This document shows positions 57,776 through 64,000 of a stretch of DNA of 64,000 nt, one piece after another (within the stretch, counting starts at the first letter, position 1; every line of letters starts with the position of its first letter). The notes under the pieces were generated by a model. The model searched no databases and was not told the DNA's origin. It saw only the letters and a list, made by a program, of their open reading frames with translations. This DNA is from Diphasiastrum complanatum (Eukaryota; Streptophyta; Lycopodiopsida; Lycopodiales; Lycopodiaceae). The position numbers and the translations under genes are program-made. The DNA lies in contig CM055100.1 of NCBI GenBank assembly GCA_029204225.1, positions 21,944,248 through 22,008,247 of the forward strand, read 5' to 3'.

Positions 57776-58060
57776 CATGGAAGGTTCATCAACCTCAGAG
57801 ATCCTCTTGATCAACAAGTTTAGTGGAGACGATCTCCGCATGTGGAAATTCAAGATGAGGATGATCTTGATTGAAAAGAAGCTATGGGAATATGTAATTG
57901 GTTCGATAGCCAGACCGACAAAACCAGAAATGCTACCAACATGGAAAGCAAAGGATGGCAAAGCTCTTGCCATCATATCCTTGAATCTAGAAGACACTTA
58001 GATAGCTCATGTATCATGTATCTTTCCATAGAGAACATCCACCTAAAAAGTCACAAATGG
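57776..58060 (+). mobile_element. Copia gag start fragment
   Basis: An ATG at 57777 opens MEGSSTSEILLINKFSGDDL, followed by RMWKFKMRMILIEKKLWEYV and AKDGKALAIISLNLEDT before a TAG. A degenerate primer-binding site (TGATATTAGAGCG) lies about 100 bp upstream, so the sequence before it is probably a decayed LTR. It ends at the MITE-like element. Confidence 0.65.
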
Positions 58061-58108
58061 TTAAAAATAAGTGTTTTATTTAATGAGTTCATGTATCGAT
58101 TGATTTAG

Positions 58109-58440
58109 TTTAAATCATAGTTGCCCAGAAACGCGTTTCTGGAGAAAAATGTTTCTAGAAACCCGTTTCTAGATCCAAAATCGCTGGAAAAAAATCAAAA
58201 ACATGTCTTTAAAAATTCATAGGAATTGACATAATCCAACAAGAATTGTTGCACCTAAACTGGACCACGCTGTAACCGAAACACTCGGCAACCTACATAA
58301 ATGCAATGCCCTTGCTTTAATTTGATACCCATATTGCCCACAAAAATCAAAAAATAATAATTAAAAAAAAATGTTTCTAAGAAACGCATTCCTAGACCAG
58401 AAACGCGTTTCTAGAAACGTCGTGCATCTATGGTTTAAAT
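58109..58440. mobile_element. MITE-like element with inverted ends
   Basis: The left end TTTAAATCATAGTTGC and the complement of the right end TTTAAACCATAGATGC are inverted repeats that continue into arrays of AGAAACGCGTTTCT palindromes on both sides. Total length is about 332 bp with no coding capacity. TTTAAA at both borders may be target duplication or part of the TIR. Confidence 0.6.
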
Positions 58441-58444
58441 ACAC

Positions 58445-59941
58445 ATGCAAAAAAAAATTTATGCACTTATACCTAGTGTGCACTGGACCAGCAATAGAAA
58501 CTTCTTCAACCAAGTGCACCAATAAATGCACTTGCGAGTCCATGATGGAAGTCGGAAAATATCTCTCAAACATGCACACAATCTCCACCATATCTTCATG
58601 TCTCTTTCGAAGATCCAGCTCAGGGATTTCTTTTGAACACATCCATCTGCAACATATTTAATCCATTTTATGTCTATTTGAATTTCCAGTCAATAAATTC
58701 TAGATAGTCATCCATTGTCCACATTACAATGGCATGTAGTATAAACTCCCTCTCATGTAAGGGGCGTGAAATGTCATATGCTTTTATCCTCTTCCACAAA
58801 TCTTCCAACTCGTCAATAAGCGGCTCAAGATACACATCCATGTTCTTAACCTTGCGTTGGCCAGGAACTAGAAGTACCAACATAATGTGTCCCTTTTTTG
58901 TACTCAACCAAGGAGGAATATTGTAATTTACCAAGCAAACAAGCCAAATGGACCACGTAATTGCTCGTACACCAAAGGGGTTCACACCATCTATTGCAAA
59001 ACCAAATCTCACATTTCTTGACTCATTGGCAAAGCTTTGATACTCTTTGTTGATGTGTTTCCATGCAAGTGAATCTGAAGGTACCCTCATCATCCCATCT
59101 GTAGAGGTATGGTGTGCATGTCAGTCCATAAGTTGTGCAAGAGATTTACAACAAAATAAATGTTGCAATCATGGAATTATTGGAAAATGTCGTAAAACTT
59201 TGCACGGAATGGTTGCCTCTTGCAAATCATCTCTATATCGAGGAGTATCACAAATGGGACATTTCTTGAGTGATTCGTACCTTTCTTGATATAAAATACA
59301 ATCTTTTGGACATGCATGATATTGCTTGTAGTCCATCCCGATGTTAGAAAACATCTTTCGTGTCTCATCTCTTGTCTCAAGCACGACATTCCCTTTTGGG
59401 ATGATTTTGTTTTTCAATAGTCTATACATGACAAAAGAAGTCATTGTACAAAAATTATCACTAGATGTCCAAATTGTAAATTTTGTTTCAAAGCAAAAAT
59501 GACAAGTAGATGAAATAAAATTTACTCAAATAATGATGTGAGGCTTTGGTCATTCCATCTATATTTGGCTTGAAGATTTAATAGAAGTAGAGAAGTTGCC
59601 AAACGAGATGTCTTTGCTCCAGGATACAATGCGTTCTTTAATTCTTCTCACAATTTCTTTTCTTCTTTAAACAAAAGTGCCTCCTCATCTTGTTCATTGT
59701 GTCTAGCTGCACTATTCTTCTCGTACATATCATCCAACATGTCTCCCATGACTTCAAATTCTTCATTCATTGGAAGCTCATTTTCATTGTTGGAACTTGT
59801 TTGCAAAGAAGTAGATCTAGATGATCTAGATTCAGATGCATTAGTCTCTTGATTAATGCGCTCATCAATTTCCATAATCTCTTTTAAGCCTTGACGTAGA
59901 CGACGAGCTAATTGCTTTATATGAGGACCGTTGTATGACAT
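58445..59941 (-). pseudogene. CACTA (En/Spm) TNP2-type transposase remnant
   Basis: The minus strand follows the TNP2 order. An N-terminal region (MLDDMYEKNSAARHNEQ, then LKNALYPGAKTSRLATSLLL) starts at 59941. The Cys region reads MDYKQYHACPKDCILYQERY and CPICDTPRYRDD near 59300. The catalytic-domain block reads VPSDSLAWKHINKEYQSFAN, VRFGFAIDGVNPFGVRAIT, YNIPPWLSTKKGHIMLVLLV and HAIVMWTMDDYLEFI to 58677. A deletion then removes the centre of the protein, and a DUF4218-like piece follows (EIVCMFERYFPTSIMDSQVH, LLVHLVEEVSIAGPVHTRY). Stops and shifts make it inactive. No CACTA termini were found. Confidence 0.8.
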
Positions 59942-59949
59942 TCATCGTC

Positions 59950-60590
59950 TACGTCGACCATTAAGAGGATTATTGTCTCCAACGCTAAATGAGGATAATG
60001 CTTGAAACAATGTTTGATAAACATTTCCTCCCATACTTGATAGATCTAAATGTTGCATATGAATATAAATTACCTCTTTGTTTAAAGAACATATCAACGT
60101 ATCTATTAGACCATTCTTCTTTTGAACTTGTTAACATTCAATGAACTCAAAGAATTGCACCTTCTACATATTTACATGTTTATAAATTTCACATTCATTG
60201 GCTTTCACTTATTATCTTATGTAAACATCTAGGCAAATGACGAATAATGCTCCTAACATTTGACATATTTAATAACACAAACCAAATACAATCAAGATGC
60301 ATGGATTATACATCTCTGCATATCAACAAAATTTAAATCTTCACATTTGACTTATTGTCTTTTGCAAACATTTGGCTAGAGGACAGTTGAAACTATACTT
60401 GATGAACAATTCCTCCCCAAACCTTATAGATCTAGTGGCACACACACTATTACATTACATTCCTAGTAAAATATTCTTCTTTTCCAGTGGTGCATTATTC
60501 AAAATCACAATTCGTCAATAGAGGGTGGCCAATGGAACTATTTATATATGCAGCAATGTTTTCATGCACATCTGGACGTCCATCAATGTA
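59950..60590. other. Gene-free stretch
   Basis: AT-rich, with no coding signal. Two similar phrases about 'ACATTTGACTTATTG' and 'CATTGGCTTTCACTTATT' hint at an old duplication near 60190 and 60350. Confidence 0.3.
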
Positions 60591-60599
60591 TGTACGATT

Positions 60600-62034
60600 T
60601 GCCCTTGAGATGTTGCCTCCTTGCATGCGTTGCTCCTCTAAAGAACAAGCATTTGTGTTTTAGGTAACATGATAACCACATCATCCAATGTATAACATTT
60701 AAAATGCTCGGGCATATCATGTTGGGCAATATCTGTTTGTTCCTTTTCGAAAGGACTTGTCTTGGATCTTCGCTTAGCCTTCTTAGCAGGAATTGATCGT
60801 GGAGGTGATGACTTCCGAGATGATGATGTCTTGCTAGAATTCTGACTTGTAGAATCATCCTCGACTTTTCCTTTGCCTTTATCCAGTAAGGGTGGCACAT
60901 TCTTTGAATCAATCTTTTGTTGTCTCTAATACATCAGTCTTTCTATCATTATGGTTGTCCTTGATTCCTTCGGACTCAATTTAGTGTAGGTTTTGTTTGC
61001 GACAAATGGTCCATCTAGGTAGACACAGTAAATTACTCATTATTAGAATCTTCCATAGCACACATATTAAGCAATCAGGACATTTGGACCGTATTATAAT
61101 GTTGCTTAGCTTGTTTCTTCATCATCGATCCTGTGATCCTATCTTATTTCAATATAATTGCTTTAGACGGTTTTATTGTTGGTTCATCAGGAATATTACG
61201 CACTCCAAATTTGGTCGGATCCATATGATTTAGAATCTGCTCATCTGTAAGTTCAGCATTGTCATCAGAAGTCAAGACATAACTCACAGGTATGAGATCA
61301 TCCTCAATCAGATCTGGTATAGGTTCCGTTGATATCCAGGTTACATTCAGCACATTCAGTGGAAACATGATTGGTGTATCCAAAGTTCGATCTAATAAGA
61401 AAATCTCGCTCAAATCTGATTGATTATCTTGTTGACACATATATCCTGTTGTACAATCAATCGTTGCAAGAGCTTCATTCTAGTTGACAATATCCGTTTG
61501 AGAATCGTAATGAACTCCCAAATGTTTCTCTGGACGGTCACAAGTGTGTTCCGTTGTTGATGAATCATCATCTTCTTTTTGAACCACTAGTTTGATAGTC
61601 TAAGTTGTAGTATCAACTTAAATTGCACGTTCACGATTTTCAAAAGTGATTTTTCCGGTACCCCAGTTATGAATTACTTGCGCAACTCGTAACCATGGAC
61701 GTCCCAATAGAACTTGGTAGACATTTGGCGCTTCTGGTAAGTCCATCACTACGAAAGTAATGACGAACTGTACTCCCGCAATTCTGACAGGTATATCTTC
61801 AACCATTCCTCGCGGACGAACTGTCGTTTGATCAGCTAGCTTAATGGCAAAAGTGGCAGGTTTAACTAATAACTCTGATTCATTAATTGAGTCATTAAGT
61901 TTTACACAGTCATTGGCAATTTTATGTGTGAGTGATTCTCTGAGAAATAAATTTCTATACAGATTTTCTATGGCTTGAGAATCATTCTCATCCTAGAATA
62001 AAAATCCTCGTCGCAGTAGGCGCGTGGGAATCAT
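60600..62034 (-). pseudogene. Gypsy-type retropepsin region and flanking low-complexity protein
   Basis: From 62034 the minus strand codes MIPTRLLRRGFLF. After one TAG come LLVKPATFAIKLADQTTVRP, RGMVEDIPVRIAGVQFVI and VYQVLLGRPWLRVAQVIHNW, ending at a TAA at 61618. This is the second half of a plant Gypsy aspartic protease (flap and the LLGRPWL block). The DTG motif would lie upstream and is not seen. An acidic stretch (61144-61440, LNVTWISTEPIPDLIEDDLI) and a Ser/Lys-rich stretch (60638-60898) follow on the same strand. RT is absent. Confidence 0.55.
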
Positions 62035-62049
62035 GATTATATTTTTTTT

Positions 62050-64000
62050 CAATCAATCAATTTTTTTTTAAAGGAACCTCCAATACGTCCAGTATTGGTC
62101 TAGTCCTCAGTACAATGCCCACTGACCCTACTTGCACAAAACACTACTCCAAACAAACCTCACAATTTCGGTGCTCAAGCCTTATTCAAAAAGACCTCGA
62201 GAGTCACTCATAAAATTGATACAAAAAAAGGCTCCAATTGCCACAAGGCATTCAAACCTTCACAGACAATTTGGATCAAACGAGCTTTTGGTTGTGCAAG
62301 TTAATGGTCAATTCAACAAAACCGTTTGAAAACACTTTCAAACAATAAACAAGAATTCGAAAGGAGCTCATGCTCCTCCCAGCAGACGCACCACTGAAGG
62401 ATTATAAAACGACCCCCAAATAGACTGCCAATCTAGGGAAATGCTAACGAAAGTCGGTCTATACCACAATTACAGCTCAAGCTCCATTGGGTATGGAGTC
62501 GAAAATAAGGCCGCTCATGATTACAGGCACTTTCAATGGCAATCGGTAAGACAAATTCCTAACGGTCAACATGCAATTTTCAGGTAGCCTAAGGAAAGAA
62601 ATCACGCGTGTAAGCTCTGGCTTTTGAGATACCGGTAGAACGTACAAGCATGACTCGTGTATGATTTGAGATTCACTTAACGAGTGAGGTATAATAGGGT
62701 TAGATTTTGAATAAGGGCCTAATCTTCATCTGAACCATTTGCATAGGCTTCGGGAATACTTGTTACTAGTAGTAGTATAATCTGCAATTAGACCATGAGG
62801 ATAGCATAAAATTTCAACAGAATTCGGAACTATGAAAATCCCCAAATCCAAGAGCTGCAATCCTTCACAAACACCGTAGGGCCAAACTTCAATAAGTGGC
62901 AAGCCGGGCAACGATGGACAAAAGCAAGAAAAGGGTCAAGGGGACATTGCCTCATTTAGAAGGCATGTGACTTAAACAAAGTTCAAACAACTCTCCCACA
63001 CAAATAGCCCAAATGAAAGATACTCAATGTACTTGACCTGCACACGGGTTTGAAACTACTTCCAACCTAGCTTTTAGAATTTTCAAGACCACTCAGATCA
63101 AAAGCAACTGGGAGTGTCTAACTCGCAGACAGGAGGCGTGCTAACTGCAGGGAAAGTGGGCTTGGACTTTTAACCCATGATCCAGAGGGCAGGGTTCCAA
63201 ACAAATCCGCGGGTGGGTAGATGGCTCGACCCACAGAAGATGGGTAGGTAATAATAGAAGAAAATAAAGCCTGTCCACAACCCACATAGAGTCACACACA
63301 GGCAAGAGGATGGCGGTCGAAGGCAACAAAGAGGTGGGCCACAGATCAAGAGCGGGGCAGGGAGTATCACAAGCAGAAGAAGAGACGTAGGAAGAAAGAG
63401 AGGGCGTGGCCGGGCATGGATCGTGGCCAGAGGAGGAGGATGGGCCATTAACAGCAAGAAAGGAGGTCGCAGGTGGAGGGAGCGGATTCAGGGGTACACT
63501 GGTTGTCAGATGCAGGCAGAGCAATTCAGAGCTAACGATGAACAGATCCGCAGGCAGGCTTTTCCACGCAGGCAGCTAATGGAAGGGTAGCGATGGGATT
63601 CCAGGGCAGCGTGAGGGCTCTGAGCGTGGACAGGGTAGCGAGCAAATCCGTGGGCAGATTCTTGGCAGGGGAAGCGGCAAATCAGATAGCAGGTAAGCAA
63701 GCGAAGGAGAGATAGGCTGGGAGGGAGCCACATGGATTAAATGGAGCAGAGATCTGACTCCAAAATGGCTTCAAAACAAGGATAGATCAGTGATGCACAG
63801 GCTCCAAAATGGCCTCCGTATACAAGGATTTCAAGAAAGTTGAAATGGCTTCACACTACAATGATTAATGGATTTCTAGGAGAGCATAAATAATGCAGCA
63901 ATGCCTCAACCTTTATGATAAGTAATCATTACCAAATTCTCAGATCACAATGCTTAACTAAACAGTCTGTTATAAAGCAAATCAATGATTCTAAGGTAGA
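62050..64000. other. Gene-free stretch; purine-rich from 63100 to 63730
   Basis: No recognisable gene. The part from 63100 to 63730 is GC- and purine-rich with recurrent GGGCAG and GCAGGCAG-like phrases, resembling the leader of the nested Gypsy at 34.5-35.2 kb. It may be the leader of another LTR element running off the window. Confidence 0.35.

Noticed and set aside
63141-63733. Pro/Ser/Leu-rich minus-strand frames
   Set aside because: They are frames in a purine-rich leader-like stretch, with two overlapping frames equally open and no motif.

Overview
This window is nuclear DNA from a land plant with a large, repeat-rich genome. The evidence is GT-AG introns, plant-type Copia, Gypsy, hAT and CACTA elements, a LINE fragment, long GA/CT microsatellites, and one conserved nuclear gene whose second intron is 19.4 kb. 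A Penelope-like reverse transcriptase remnant and the intron length fit a fern or gymnosperm better than a typical small-genome angiosperm. That placement is an inference; nothing here names the species.

The only convincing conserved cellular gene is a five-exon plus-strand gene for a CT20/Eaf7 (MRGBP)-type protein. It is split into exons 1-2 (21033-21728) and exons 3-5 (41160-41890). All four introns are GT-AG, every phase matches, and the joined coding sequence is 148 codons. Its second intron holds a stack of elements: a 3'-truncated Copia (22540-25167), a Gypsy element (25168-37752) that itself contains a complete inverted chromodomain Gypsy (29074-35576, 363-bp LTRs, target duplication GCATT), then a decayed hAT transposase, a CT tract and a LINE fragment.

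Left flank (1-20.8 kb): a possible uncharacterised transposon with two convergent, intron-containing genes (1.8-6.9 kb) broken by a Copia; Copia fragments on both strands at 4.6-6, 8.2-9.8, 16.5-17.8 and 18.7-19.2 kb; a GC-rich foldback element (11.65-12.24 kb); a decayed unidentified gene (13.4-14.3 kb); minisatellites (15.7-16.5 kb); a CACTA-type DUF4216 remnant (18.1-18.7 kb); and a regularly spaced hairpin array (19.88-20.24 kb).

Right flank (42-64 kb): largely gene-free DNA to 46.3 kb; a Penelope-like RT remnant inside ~450-bp inverted repeats (46.3-48.6 kb); two unidentified transposon-like genes (48.6-50.1 and 50.7-51.8 kb); Copia fragments; a MITE-like element (58.1-58.4 kb); a CACTA TNP2-type transposase remnant (58.4-59.9 kb); and a retropepsin-containing Gypsy remnant (60.6-62.0 kb).

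Nearly all transposon coding regions are dead. Many of their stops look like CAG to TAG or CGA to TGA changes, as expected from decay of methylated cytosines. All calls come from reading the sequence and from remembered family motifs; no database search was run.
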